Positions 34,281 through 46,102 of a stretch of 64,000 bases of DNA are shown here, piece by piece. Source of the DNA: Brachypodium distachyon. Taxonomy: Eukaryota; Streptophyta; Magnoliopsida; Poales; Poaceae. Every line of letters starts with the position of its first letter. Positions within the stretch are counted from its first letter, which is position 1. The stretch covers positions 10,770,624 to 10,834,623 of the forward strand of contig NC_016134.3 in the NCBI RefSeq assembly GCF_000005505.3. The letters are read 5' to 3'. The notes below the pieces were generated by a model that was not told the DNA's origin, made no database searches, and saw only the letters and a program-made list of their open reading frames with translations. The translations under genes and the position numbers were made by a program.

Positions 34281-34289
34281 CTGATCCGC

Positions 34290-34650
34290 GCGATATTGGG
34301 CCATTGCCCACACGATTGGGCTGTTAGCATCTCGTCCAGCCCAGCCCAGCCCACATAACAGAAATTTACACGGACACACACTCTTCGTGCAGAGAAAGGG
34401 AGAGAGAGGCGTCCTCCTCGAATCGAATCCCCATGGAACGCCGCCGCCGGCTGGCCGGAACCCCCCCGCGGTGCTAGCAAGCGAGGGGAAAGGAGATTGA
34501 TTGATGGGGGCGAGCATCGCCGGGGACCGGAGTGGAGGAGGAAGAAGGAAGGGCGAAGGTTGCTCGCGCCAGCGGCGCGTGGACGACGTGCGGGCGGCGG
34601 AGTCTCCGGAGGCCGGCCAGTACTACTCCGACCGACGTGTGAGCGCAGCT
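34290..34650. repeat. Duplicated upstream segment of receptor kinase 1
   Basis: This block (ATCTCGTCCAGCCCAGCCCA ... GGCCAGTACTACTCCGA) recurs at 39180-39555 upstream of the second receptor kinase, with indels. It sets the left edge of the tandem duplication. Its role (distal promoter or remnant exon) is unknown. Confidence 0.75.
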
Positions 34651-35233
34651 GTACTACCACCGCCAAAATCCCTTTACTCCCATATACATGTAGACGCGTT
34701 TTAGTGTGTAGGCTTAGATGGGTTTGTAGTATACTCACATTGCTATCACCCCTGCTTCTGTTTTCAACTTTTCATCCTAAGAGCAGGATTTTTGTTTCCA
34801 TTTGAGTGCGACTTACTTGGGCATAACACACAATTAACACTTCTTTTTTAACACCAGTGGTGCACAATTAAGGAAGCATTAGCCATGGATGCAAAAGCAC
34901 AAGTACAGTACCTTTTATTTGTCTGGCATGTTCTTTATTTTTGTTTGAGCATAGAATACTTGTCGAGCACTACTTCTAGTCAACCAGACCCACACTGCCG
35001 ACATGGGCGTCCTCCTTAAACCACACATAACGCTGACTGATGACCGCCAGTTTCAGCATCTGGAGACTTTGCTGACCGCCAGTTGAAATTGTTGACTGAT
35101 TGGATAGCTCATGTATACATGTGCGGCACAAATTGTTGACTTTGGTTCTGCTGCCGATATATGCAGTATAAATTCACCACTACTATCAGTGTTCATTGCA
35201 CAGCTAAACAGCCAGACAGACAGTCTTGGCTCA

Positions 35234-38200
35234 ATGGCCACTCCATCATCATCTGCCCATATTACCATCTTCATGACAGTACTGTTGTTTGCCGTCTCAG
35301 CTTCTCCGTCTTCTTCGAGTCTGACCAACGGCAGCGACACCGACCTCGCTGCGCTGCTGGCTTTCAAATCCCAGCTCGCCGATCCTCTTGGCATCCTCGC
35401 TGGCAACTGGACTAGTGACACGTCGTTCTGCCAATGGATTGGTGTCTCCTGCAGCCGCCGCAGGCAGCGTGTCACTGCTCTACTGTTGCCCGGCATGCCT
35501 CTCGTTGGATCCGTGGCACCTCACCTTGGTAACCTCTCTTTCCTCTCTGACCTCAACCTAACCAACGCCAATCTCACGGGATCCATCCCCGTTGAGCTTG
35601 GCAGGTTATTTCGACTTAGATCACTCGATCTTGGTCAAAATAGTCTTTCGAATTCTATTCCTGCTGCCCTAGGAAACCTCATAAGGCTCAAGTTTCTTTA
35701 TCTACCTTCGAACCAACTGTCAGGACAAATTCCTTCTGAGTTGTTACTGCACATGCACAACCTTGAGAAAATTTCTCTGAAAATGAATTTTCTCAGTGGC
35801 CACATACATCCTTATCTATTCAATAATACTGCTTCCTTGATGTACATCCACTTTGCAAACAACAGCCTATCAGGTCCTATACCACACTCCGTGGCCTCCC
35901 TGTCCAGGCTCCGGTTCTTGAACCTGCAATCCAATCAGCTTTCTGGCCCAGTGCCACAAGCCCTGTTCAACATGTCTAGGTTGCAAGCTTTCATACTCGG
36001 GATCAACAATAATCTAACTGGACCAATTCCTGGAAACAAAAGTTTTAGCCTCCCAATGCTACAAATTTTTGAATTCAGTAATAACAAATTTGGTGGTCCA
36101 ATTCCATTAGGTCTTGCATCATGTCAGTACCTAGAACACATTTCCTTGTCCTACAATATTTTTGAGGATGTTGTGCCAACTTGGCTAGTAAATCTGCAAA
36201 ACCTCAAAGTACTTTCCTTGGGTCGTAATAATCTTGTTGGTTCAATCCCAGCTATTCTCAGTAATCTCACCAATCTTAATGCCCTAGATCTCTCTTTAGG
36301 AAACCTCAAAGGGGAGATTCCACCAGAAATAGGTTTAATGCAAGAACTCTCGTTTCTGCATCTTGGGGGCAACCAACTAGTAGGTACAATTCCATCTTCC
36401 CTTGGAAATTTATCCAGATTATCTTACCTATATTTACAAGCAAATCAGTTGTCTGGCTCAGTACCAGCAACGCTAGGGAACATTGCACCTTTGATTAGGC
36501 TTCTTTTGTATGAGAACAATTTAGAGGGTAATACAGACTTCTTGTCAACTCTTTCCAATTGCAGACAGCTCCAACTCCTATCCATACAGGCCAATTCATT
36601 CACAGGCAGCCTCCATCACCATGTCGGAAACCTATCTGCCCAATTAATGACTTTCGACGCAAGTCGAAACATGTTAACAGGTGGACTTCCAGCTACCATC
36701 TCAAACTTAAGCAGGCTTCAGTTGATGAATCTTTCTGACAACCTACTCACGGAGCCAATCCCAGAATCCATCACCATGATGCAAAACCTCGTGTGGCTTG
36801 ATATCTCCTTCAATGACATTTCAGGCCCTGTTCCAACACAAATTGGTATGCTGGAGAGTCTGGAACGGTTGTATCTCCAAAGAAACAAACTTTCTGGTTC
36901 TATACCAAACAACCTTGGTAACCTTAGCAGGTTAGAATACATTGACATGTCCAATAACAAATTAATTTCCACGCTACCTACAAGCATATTCCACCTAGAT
37001 AAACTTATCGAATTAAATCTTTCTCACAATTCATTTGACGGTGCCCTGCCGGCTGATGTTGTCGGGCTAAGACAGATTGATCAAATGGACCTTTCTTCCA
37101 ACTTATTCGTTGGGAGCCTTCCAGCATCATTCGGACAATTTAAGATGCTCACCATCTTAAATCTATCACATAACCTTTTCGAAGGTCCAATTCCAGACCC
37201 ATTTGAACAGCTAACTAGCTTAGCATCATTTGATGTCTCCTCTAATAATCTACAAGGTACCATTCCCAGGTTCCTTGCCAATTTTACCTACTTGACTACC
37301 TTGGACCTCTCCTTCAATAGGCTAGGTGGCCAGATACCAGAGGGAGGTGTTTTCTTGAATCTCACATTGCAATCATTTATTGGGAATGCCGGGTTATGTG
37401 GCGCTCCACGCCTAGGATTTTCTTCATGTCTTGACAAATCTCATTCAAGTAATAGACATTTCCTAAAATTTCTACTCCCAGTTGTCACCATAGCATTTTG
37501 CAGTATTGCCATTTGTTTATACTTATGGATTGGAAAGAAACTTAAAAAGAAGGGAGAGGTCAAAAGTTATGTTGATCTAACTGCTGGCATTGGCCATGAT
37601 ATAGTCTCCTATCATGAGCTCGTCCGCGCCACCAACAATTTTAGTGAAGAAAACATCTTGGGAACGGGAAGCTTTGGAAAAGTCTTCAAGGGACATATGA
37701 ACAGTGGCTTGGTGGTCGCTATAAAAGTTCTGGACATGCAGCTGGACCAGGCTATCCGAAGTTTTGATGCCGAATGTCGAGTCCTTCGCATGGCACGGCA
37801 CCGCAACCTGATACGGATACACAACACCTGTTCTAACCTAGACTTCAGAGCGCTTGTGCTTCCGTACATGCCGAATGGCAGCTTAGAGACGCTCCTACAC
37901 CAATCTCATACTACAATTCACTTGGGGTTCCTTGAGAGGCTGGGCATCATGCTCGATGTGTCGATGGCAATGGAATATTTGCACCATGAGCACTACCAGG
38001 TGATATTGCACTGTGACTTGAAGCCTAGCAATGTGCTTTTTGACGACGACATGACTGCACATGTGGCAGACTTTGGCATTGCCAGGTTGCTTCTAGGTGA
38101 TGACAACTCCATGATATCTGCGGGCATGCCTGGAACAATAGGGTACATGGCACCAGGTACTCAATAAGCTAGCCCTTGTTATCTCACCCAATGCACTGAT

Positions 38201-38678
38201 TAAACCATTGATTAATTATGATGACCCCACTGTACAATATGGTTGAACAACTATATATTAATCGTTTCTCCGTAATTTTTGCGCAGAGTATGGGTCTCTT
38301 GGAAAAGCATCACGGAAAAGTGACGTGTTCAGCTATGGGATCATGCTCCTTGAAGTATTCACGAGAAGGAGGCCGACAGATGCAATGTTCGGCGGAGAAC
38401 TAAGCCTTAGGCAGTGGGTTGACAAGGCATTTCCTGGAGAGCTTATCCATGTCGCTGATGTCCAATTACTTCAAGACTCCTCTCCCTCTAGCTGTAGTGT
38501 GGACAACGACTTTCTTGTGCCCGTATTCGAGCTAGGTTTGCTATGCTCTTGTGAATTGCCCGAGGAAAGGATGACGATGAAGGATGTGGTTGTGAAGCTC
38601 AAGAAGATCAAAACGGAGTACAGCAAACGGAGAGCGGCGGTGCACACTGCAGAGTGCCGCACATCAGCACAGCAGTGA
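35234..38678 (+). CDS. LRR receptor-like kinase, subfamily XII type, copy 1
   Basis: This is a plasma-membrane receptor kinase of the FLS2/EFR/Xa21 group. The start is MATPSSSAH (35234), because a secretion signal follows; an upstream in-frame ATG (35111) would bury the signal. Exons 35234-38156 and 38287-38678 join in phase (GT at 38157, CAG before 38287), giving about 1104 residues. Order: signal peptide (about 1-27), LRRNT cap ([15 protein letters not shown]; Cys pair in FCQWIGVSC), about 26 LRRs, membrane segment (about 744-765), kinase with [12 protein letters not shown] (about 809), [15 protein letters not shown] (about 925), VADFG and APEYGS at the splice junction. HCD in place of HRD makes it a non-RD kinase, the class linked to pattern-triggered immunity. 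The ligand is unknown. Copy 2 lies 5.1 kb downstream. Confidence 0.93.
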
Positions 38679-39140
38679 TTGATCACCCTTTTTATATCCA
38701 TCAATGTCTCTTTGTGGATTCCTTTATATTTTCTCTTCGGATAGGTCAGGATGTATCAGGTATCAGTAAACTAGTCAAACAACATACGACCTTATTTTTA
38801 TAAGAACAAAAACAACTGTCATTACGTCATTTTATGGGAAGATGAAAATATTTAGCGCTCTGTGATATTGATAAAAGGAAATAGCTACAACTGATCTTAT
38901 GAATGGTAACAGTATTGAAATCAAAAGAACCGTACAAAGGTATATATTAAGGGAAAAATTATTCGTCAAAGACCGCAAAATAATGACCATTTTTTGAGGG
39001 AATCCTAAAAATATGTAGGAAGGTACTCCTCTTATCACCGGCCTGAGGGGGGCGTGGGCCTAGTAATAACCGTGGAATAGGTCTCTGTCCCCATATGATA
39101 TGCTGCAAAACTGCAATTGGATGTCGGGAAGTCCTTGTTA
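38679..39140. other. Intergenic region between the receptor kinases
   Basis: No coding sequence or clear repeat is seen here. It contains the 3' untranslated part of copy 1, matching the start of the 3' region of copy 2 (CACCCTTTTTATATCC). Confidence 0.45.
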
Positions 39141-39149
39141 TATAGGCTG

Positions 39150-39570
39150 AGCTGATCCACGAGATGATGGGCCTCTACTCACCAGTGGGCTGCCGCCATC
39201 TCGTCCAGCCCAGCCCACACAACAATAACTTGCGACCCACACGCACCCTTCGTACAGAGAAAGGCGTCGTCCATTCTCAGAAAAAAAGAAAGGCGTCGTC
39301 CTCTCAAAAAAATAAAAGAAAAGAGAAAGGCGTCGTCCTCCTCAAATCCCAGAGAACGCCGCCGGCCGGCTGGCCGGAATCCTCTCGCGGTGATAGCAAG
39401 CCGGATCGAAGAGACTGATGGGGGCTGGGTCAGCATCTCCGCGGACCGGAGAGAGGAGGAGGGGCGGAGGTTGCTCGCGTCGACGGTTAAGTTAATTTCC
39501 GTCCCTCCCGCGCGGCGACGAGCGGCGTAGTCGACGGCGGCCAGTACTACTCCGATGGGTGAGCGCAACT
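39150..39570. repeat. Duplicated upstream segment of receptor kinase 2
   Basis: This is the counterpart of 34290-34650, ending GGCCAGTACTACTCCGAT. It includes two extra AAAGGCGTCGTCC units (39261, 39288, 39327) absent from the first copy. Between 39570 and 40381 no gene is seen; it is the promoter side of copy 2. Confidence 0.75.
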
Positions 39571-40381
39571 TTCCTACCTACCACTGATCTCACTTTTAGT
39601 CCCATACTGCTCGTCGAGTTGGTAGCATATGGTTGGTAGCACGTACGGTTAGCACCAAGTGATTAGGTCTTGGGAGTTTCGTAGAGTCTGCGATTAGGAT
39701 CTAGCAGGTCACATGATTCACATGTTTGTCACTTCAATGAAGTTTAACTGCTATAATTGTTTGCTTTACATGCTAAATATGGTAACAACCGTGCCCTGCG
39801 GTGACCGCAAGGGGGTCACTATGATCGATTTGTTTGAAACACAAAGCAGGATTTTCTGTTCTACATGTAGAAATCCCGTAATGTCTGCAAAATTAAACCA
39901 GCTTGTACCAAATTCACCACCACTCTTTTCCCTGGACGTGCATTCGGATGCATGTTTGACTGACTATTTTCTTTTCTTTGAAAGATTGTTTGACTGACTT
40001 ACACTGTAAGTACCCTGCGTGTCACTTGGGTCAGGACTATGACAGCGATGCTAACCGTGACCTGAGGGGACCGCAGGATTAGATGATCGATGTGTGTGTG
40101 TGGGGTACAAACATTTTGGTCTGATAACTATATACTTGAGAAGAGGACAGACCTAGCTAGCTTGACCTGATATTTCCAGGACGTGTGGCACTAACATTAT
40201 GGTCTGATAGCTATATTATTGACTGTTGACTATACTTGAATGATTGATGAAGGTGTGGCACCAAAAACAGGATAAGATCCTGGAGAAATTGAAGTCCATA
40301 TAATTCACCACCCACTTTAATTTGCACCGCACAGAAGCAAATCACAACAGATCAATAGACAGACAGACAGGCAGCTGATCA

Positions 40382-43300
40382 ATGGCCTCTTGCATCCCCA
40401 TCATCGCTCTATTAGCGCTGATATCGGCCGTCTCAGCTTCTTCTCCGGGTCCTATCAGCGGCAATGGCAGCGATGCGGACCTCGCCGTGCTGCTGGCTTT
40501 CAAAGCCCAGATCGCTGACCCTCTCGGCATCCTCGCCGGCAGCTGGGCAGCCAACCGATCCTTCTGCCTCTGGGTTGGGATCACTTGCAGCCACCGCCGG
40601 CGACGTGTGACTGCGTTGTCGCTGCCGGACACTCTCCTCCTTGGATCCATATCTCCTCATGTCGGTAATCTCACTTTCCTCTCCGTCCTCAACCTGACCA
40701 ACACCAACCTCGCAGGCTCCATCCCAGACGAACTTGGTAGGCTAAGCTGGCTTCGATATCTTTCTCTCAGTGGAAACACCCTATCCAATGGTATTCCTCC
40801 AGCCCTTGGAAACCTCACAAAGCTCGAGTTCCTTGATCTAGGTCGCAACCAACTCTCGGGCCAGATCCCTCCTGACCTGCTGTTGTGTTTACAAAACCTT
40901 AGGAACATTTCTCTCAAGGGGAATTACTTGAGTGGCCAGATACCACCCAATATGTTCAATAACACGCCTTCCTTGAGGTACATCCGCCTCGGAAACAACA
41001 GCTTATCAGGTCCTATACCTGACAGTGTTGCCTCCCTCTCCAAGCTTGAGTTTATGAACCTGCAATTTAATCAGCTCTTGGGCCCGGTCCCACAAGCCAT
41101 GTACAACATGTCCAAGTTGCAAGCGATGATCCTCCCGTATAACGACTTAACGGGGCCAATTCCGGACAATCGAAGTTTTAGCCTACCAATGTTGCAAATT
41201 ATTTCCCTTAATTCCAACAAATTTGTCGGGCGGTTTCCCTTGGCGCTTGCCTCGTGTCAGCACCTTGAAATACTTTCTCTGTCCGACAATCATTTTACAG
41301 ATGTTGTACCGACATGGGTAACCAAATTTCAACATCTCAAATGGCTTTCCTTGGGTATTAACAACCTTGTTGGCTCGATCCAGTCTGGTCTTAGCAATCT
41401 CACCGGTCTTTGTAAACTAGACCTCAACCGCGGCAACCTGAAAGGGGAGATTCCGCCAGAAGTAGGTCTATTGCAGGAACTCTCGTATCTCCATTTTGGA
41501 GGCAACCAACTAACAGGTATAATTCCAGCTTCCCTTGGTGACTTGTCCAAATTGTCCTACCTATATCTAGAAGCAAATCAATTGTCCGGTCAAGTGCCTA
41601 GAACGCTTGGTAAAATTGCAGCTTTGAAAAGGCTTCTTCTATTTAGCAACAATTTAGAGGGAGATTTGGACTTCTTGCCTGCTCTCTCCAATTGCAGAAA
41701 ACTCGAAGACCTTGTCATGTCGCAAAATTATTTCACGGGTACCATCCCAGAAGGTGTGGGAAACCTCTCTACTAAATTAATCACTTTTCGTGCAGGTTAC
41801 AACAAGTTAACTGGTGGACTTCCATCTACACTCTCAAACTTAAGCAACCTAAACTGGATAGATGTTTCTTACAACCTACTCACTGAGGCAATCCCAGAAT
41901 CCATCACCTCGATGGAAAATCTCGTGGTGCTTAATTTGTCCAGAAATAACATTCTAGGCCCTATCCCAACAAAAATCAGTATGCTCAAGAGTCTAGAGAG
42001 ACTGTTTCTCGATGGAAACAAATTCCTTGGCTCTATTCCAAGCAACATCGGTAACCTCAGCAGGTTAGAATATATTGATTTATCCAGTAATTTATTAAGT
42101 TCAGCGCCACCTGCAAGCTTGTTCCAACTTGACAGACTCATCCAACTAAATATTTCTTACAATTCCTTTTCTGGTGCGCTACCGGCTGATGTTGGTCAGC
42201 TAACACAAATCAATCAAATAGACCTTTCTTCCAACTCCTTGATTGGAAGACTCCCAGAATCATTTGGACAACTTATGATGATAACCTACCTAAATTTGTC
42301 ACACAACTCGTTTGAAGGCCTCGTTCGAGACTCACTTGAAAAGCTAACTAGCTTATCATCGTTAGATCTCTCCTCCAATAATCTCTCTGGTACCATTCCT
42401 AGATTTCTTGCCAATTTCACATACTTGACTACCTTGAACCTCTCCTTTAATAGGCTAGATGGTCAGATACCCGAGGGAGGTGTTTTCTTCAACCTCACAT
42501 TGCAATCTTTGATTGGTAATCCTGGGCTTTGTGGGGCTCCACGCCTTGGATTTTCTCCATGTCTTGATAAATCTCTTTCAAGTAATAGACATTTGATGAA
42601 CTTTCTACTCCCAGCTGTCATCATAACTTTTAGCACAATTGCTGTTTTCTTATACCTATGGATCAGAAAGAAACTTAAGACAAAGAGAGAGATCAAAATT
42701 TCTGCCCATCCAACCGATGGAATAGGCCATCAGATAGTCTCCTATCACGAGCTCATTCGTGCCACCAACAATTTTAGTGAAGATAACATCTTGGGATCAG
42801 GAAGCTTTGGAAAAGTCTTCAAGGGCCAGATGAACAGTGGCTTGGTGGTCGCCATAAAAGTTCTGGACATGCAGCTGGACCAGGCCATCCGTAGTTTTGA
42901 TGCCGAATGTCGAGTCCTTAGCATGGCACGGCACCGCAACCTGATACGGATACACAACACCTGTTCTAACCTAGACTTCAGAGCGCTTGTGCTTCCGTAC
43001 ATGCCAAATGGCAGCTTAGAGACGCTCCTACACCAATATCATAGTACAATTCACTTGGGGTTCCTTGAGAGGCTGGGCATCATGCTCGATGTGTCGATGG
43101 CAATGGAATATTTGCACCATGAGCACTACCAGGTGATACTGCACTGTGACTTGAAGCCTAGCAATGTGCTTTTTGACGACGACATGACTGCACATGTGGC
43201 GGACTTTGGCATTGCCAGGTTGCTTCTAGGTGATGACAACTCCATGATATCTGCGGGCATGCCTGGAACAATTGGGTACATGGCACCAGGTACTCAATAA

Positions 43301-43805
43301 GCTAGCCCTTGTTATCTTACCAAATGCACTGATTAAGCCGTTGATTAATTGTGAACCCACTGTACAATATGGTTGAACAACTACATATTAATTGTTTCTC
43401 TGTAATTTTTTGGCAGAGTATGGGTCTCTTGGAAAAGCATCACGGAAAAGTGACGTGTTCAGCTACGGGATCATGCTCCTTGAAGTCTTCACGAGACGGA
43501 GGCCCACAGATGCAATGTTCGACGGAGAACTAAGCCTTAGGCAGTGGGTTGACAAGGCATTTCCTGGAGAGCTTATCCATGTCGCTGATGTCCAATTGCT
43601 TCAAGACTCCTCCTCTAGCTGCAGTGTGGACAACGACTTTCTTGTGCCCGTACTCGAGCTAGGTTTGCTATGCTCTTGTGAATCGCCCGAGGAAAGGATG
43701 ACGATGAACGATGTGGTTGTGAAGCTCAGGAAGATCAAAACGGAGTACACCAAACGGAGAGCGGCGGTGCAGACTTCCGAGTGCCGCACAGCAGCACAGC
43801 AGTGA
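40382..43805 (+). CDS. LRR receptor-like kinase, subfamily XII type, copy 2
   Basis: This is a paralogue of the gene at 35234 with the same layout. Exons 40382-43289 and 43417-43805 join in phase, giving about 1098 residues. The start [20 protein letters not shown] is a clear signal peptide. It has an LRRNT cap ([17 protein letters not shown]), about 26 LRRs, a membrane segment (about 740-760) and a kinase with [12 protein letters not shown] (about 804), [11 protein letters not shown] (about 920), VADFG (about 939) and APEYGS. It too is non-RD. The LRR part differs widely from copy 1, but the kinase, the intron and the 3' untranslated part are almost the same. No frame break is visible, so both copies may be active. 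Confidence 0.93.
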
Positions 43806-43924
43806 TTCGTCACCCTTTTTATATCCGTCAATGTCTCTTTGTGGATTCCCTTTTCTGTTCTTTTTTCTTTTCGGATAGGGATGTATCAGGTTCTTCTGCA
43901 ATAAGAACAACACAAGGCCTTGCT

Positions 43925-44352
43925 GCCTTGGGCTAGATGGGTCTGTGTATTGGGCGAACTGAGCCTAGCTCAGGTAGGAATCAGCCCACCAAGGTTTAAG
44001 TCCCAGACTTGGTATGAGTGCTTGCATTTTCTGGATTTATTTCAGACTTTAACCTGCGTTGTGCTTTCAGTGGGAGTGACGTACCCGTCAACTACGAGGC
44101 GCCTGCGGTGACTTCGTCAATATCAAGATGATCGGTCGGTGGTTCAGTCTCTCGGAGGTGCTCATATGGGTAGAGTGTGCGTGCGTCAATTACGAGTCGT
44201 CTGCGGTGACTTCGTCAAACTCAAGATGATCGGCCGGTGGCTCAGTCTCTCGGAGATGCTCATAGAGGTAGGGTGTGCGTGCGTCCGTTCATAGGGATGA
44301 GTGTGCGTGCGTGTGTAGGTGCTTGCGTCTGTACTGTGTTTACTAAAAAAAA
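43925..44352 (+). mobile_element. tRNA-derived SINE with internal tandem duplication
   Basis: Pol III promoter boxes are present: A-box-like TAGCTCAGGTAGG (43966-43978) and B-box-like GGTTTAAGTCC (43993-44003). The body (GACTTCGTCAA ... CTCAGTCTCTCGG) occurs twice with a period of 98 bp (44086 and 44184), and the element ends TGTGTTTACTAAAAAAAA. The body sequence is of a type common in grass genomes; the family name is not certain. Confidence 0.65.
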
Positions 44353-45209
44353 ATAACGCCTTGTACGTGAGTCCCCACATAATACATCTCGACCAGCCCA
44401 GCCCAGCCCATATCGCATTTGCATCGAGAACATCACGTCCAACCCAACAGCACGTATCGAATTGCACGGAGCGCCCAGAGCTGACGGAAACTTTGGCATC
44501 ACCTATGTTCTTCTGGTAAAACTTGGCAACAAATTAACAATTTAATACTTACATATTGATAGGACATTTAATATATGTAGATACACAGTATAAACCAGGA
44601 GATTATTTATGAGGAGATATATAGAATACTATGATCGATGTTTGACGAAATCGAAGAGATATATATAGTCCTAATTGGAGATTCTTAATTGTTTCAATAC
44701 ATGGCATCATGTCCTAATTAAACGACACATTCCGTACACACGAGATATATATCCGTACACACGAGACCATGCAAACTTCAAAGGCGATTTCATATATATT
44801 CTGCCGGTAATTAATTAATAAAACTTCAACGGCAAGTCTGTAAATTTGCCGGCAATTAACTCGTAATTAACGGCACTAATGCAAAATTGCCTTCTAAAAA
44901 TAACCGATATGAAACGCTGCCTGCGCGCAGCAAAGTGCGCCCTTTAATTTAAGTACCTGGTGTATAGTGAGATCTCCACGATTTTTTTTACTCGCTCCGT
45001 CGCATATTAAGTGACTATTATTACACGTCCCGACGTTTTTGATATAGATGCATCCATGTACAAATTTGAGTCAAGGGAGTACTCAAGACTTCCCCTATGT
45101 ATATGCGTGCTGGCGGCCTCCTCCAATTATTACCGCAGAGAACAACGTTGCGGTGAAGTCTAGAGTACTCCAGACTACACAGAGATATTCTGGTCCTAGT
45201 GGTGTCAAC
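44353..45209. other. Intergenic DNA upstream of the dioxygenase
   Basis: A partial Stowaway-like stretch (CTCGCTCCGTCGCATATTAA to GAGTACTC, about 44993-45084) lies about 130 bp before the dioxygenase start. Otherwise the stretch is AT-rich with ATATATAT runs and no coding sequence. Confidence 0.4.
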
Positions 45210-45581
45210 ATGGTTCATGGGGATCAGGGGAAGATGGTGCAGGAGGTGGCCGCCGAGCTTCTCAATGGCGGACTTCCGGACAGGTACGTGCTAAGCGAAG
45301 AGAAGCGCCCAAACACTACTGTTGCACAGCCGTCCTGCAAGCTCGCTGCTACGATCCCCATTGTGGACGTGAGCCGTCTGGCCGAGTCGCCTGAGGAGGC
45401 CGCCAAGCTCGGCTCGGCGCTCCAGTCATGGGGCCCCTTCGTGGCCACCGGCCATGGCATGTCCAAGGAGTTCATGGATGAGATTCTTGATGCCACGAGG
45501 GAGTTCTTCCACTCGCCGCTTGAGCAGAAGCAGAAGTGCAGCAACGTGATCCTGATCGACGACGACGACGACGATGAGGCT

Positions 45582-45925
45582 TGTAAGGTGTGTATGCTTT
45601 CTCTTGTACTAATATTCCTAAAGCAATATAGTACTACTTTGTTCATATAAGTCTTCCGGTTAGGCCTTGTTATTTCTAAGTACTTAGTGCATATAAGTTG
45701 TGATTTAACGTGAGCGGATTCGCCCGGAATCACAACGGTCTTGTTTCAACGTGAGTGGCATAGCTGTCCGGATTCAAGACTTGCTTTAACGTGAGTGGCT
45801 CTGCCGCCCGGAAGCTTACACTAAGTAAGTAGAAATAAAAAAGGACTAATCAACTACACCAAAGTAGCTGGTATAGGTGAATAGGCCCTCTCGTAGTGTG
45901 TTAGGTCCACCTCGAATTCTCTACA
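45582..45925 (+). repeat. 5' LTR of the copia element (lacks U3 and part of R)
   Basis: It starts TGTAAGGTGTG directly after the target duplication and ends TCTACA before the primer binding site. It lacks the first 377 bp of the other LTR, including the promoter. Confidence 0.9.
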
Positions 45926-46102
45926 ATTGGTATCAGAGCAGGCGGTCCGGGACCGTCATTTGGAGGAAGAGTTGTAAGCACGGGGTGCTTGCTTTGTTCG
46001 GTGCAACAAGAAGGTGCTGAGGGGAGACTCTGCTGGTGCACAGTCTAGGACTGTGAAGCTGGTCCGGGACCAAAGCTTACTTGACGCTGGGCGCAAGTCA
46101 CC

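Noticed and set aside
35111..35233. Upstream in-frame ATG of receptor kinase 1, adding 41 residues
   Set aside because: The added part would bury the signal peptide, and copy 2 has no such extension; the start at 35234 matches the paralogue.
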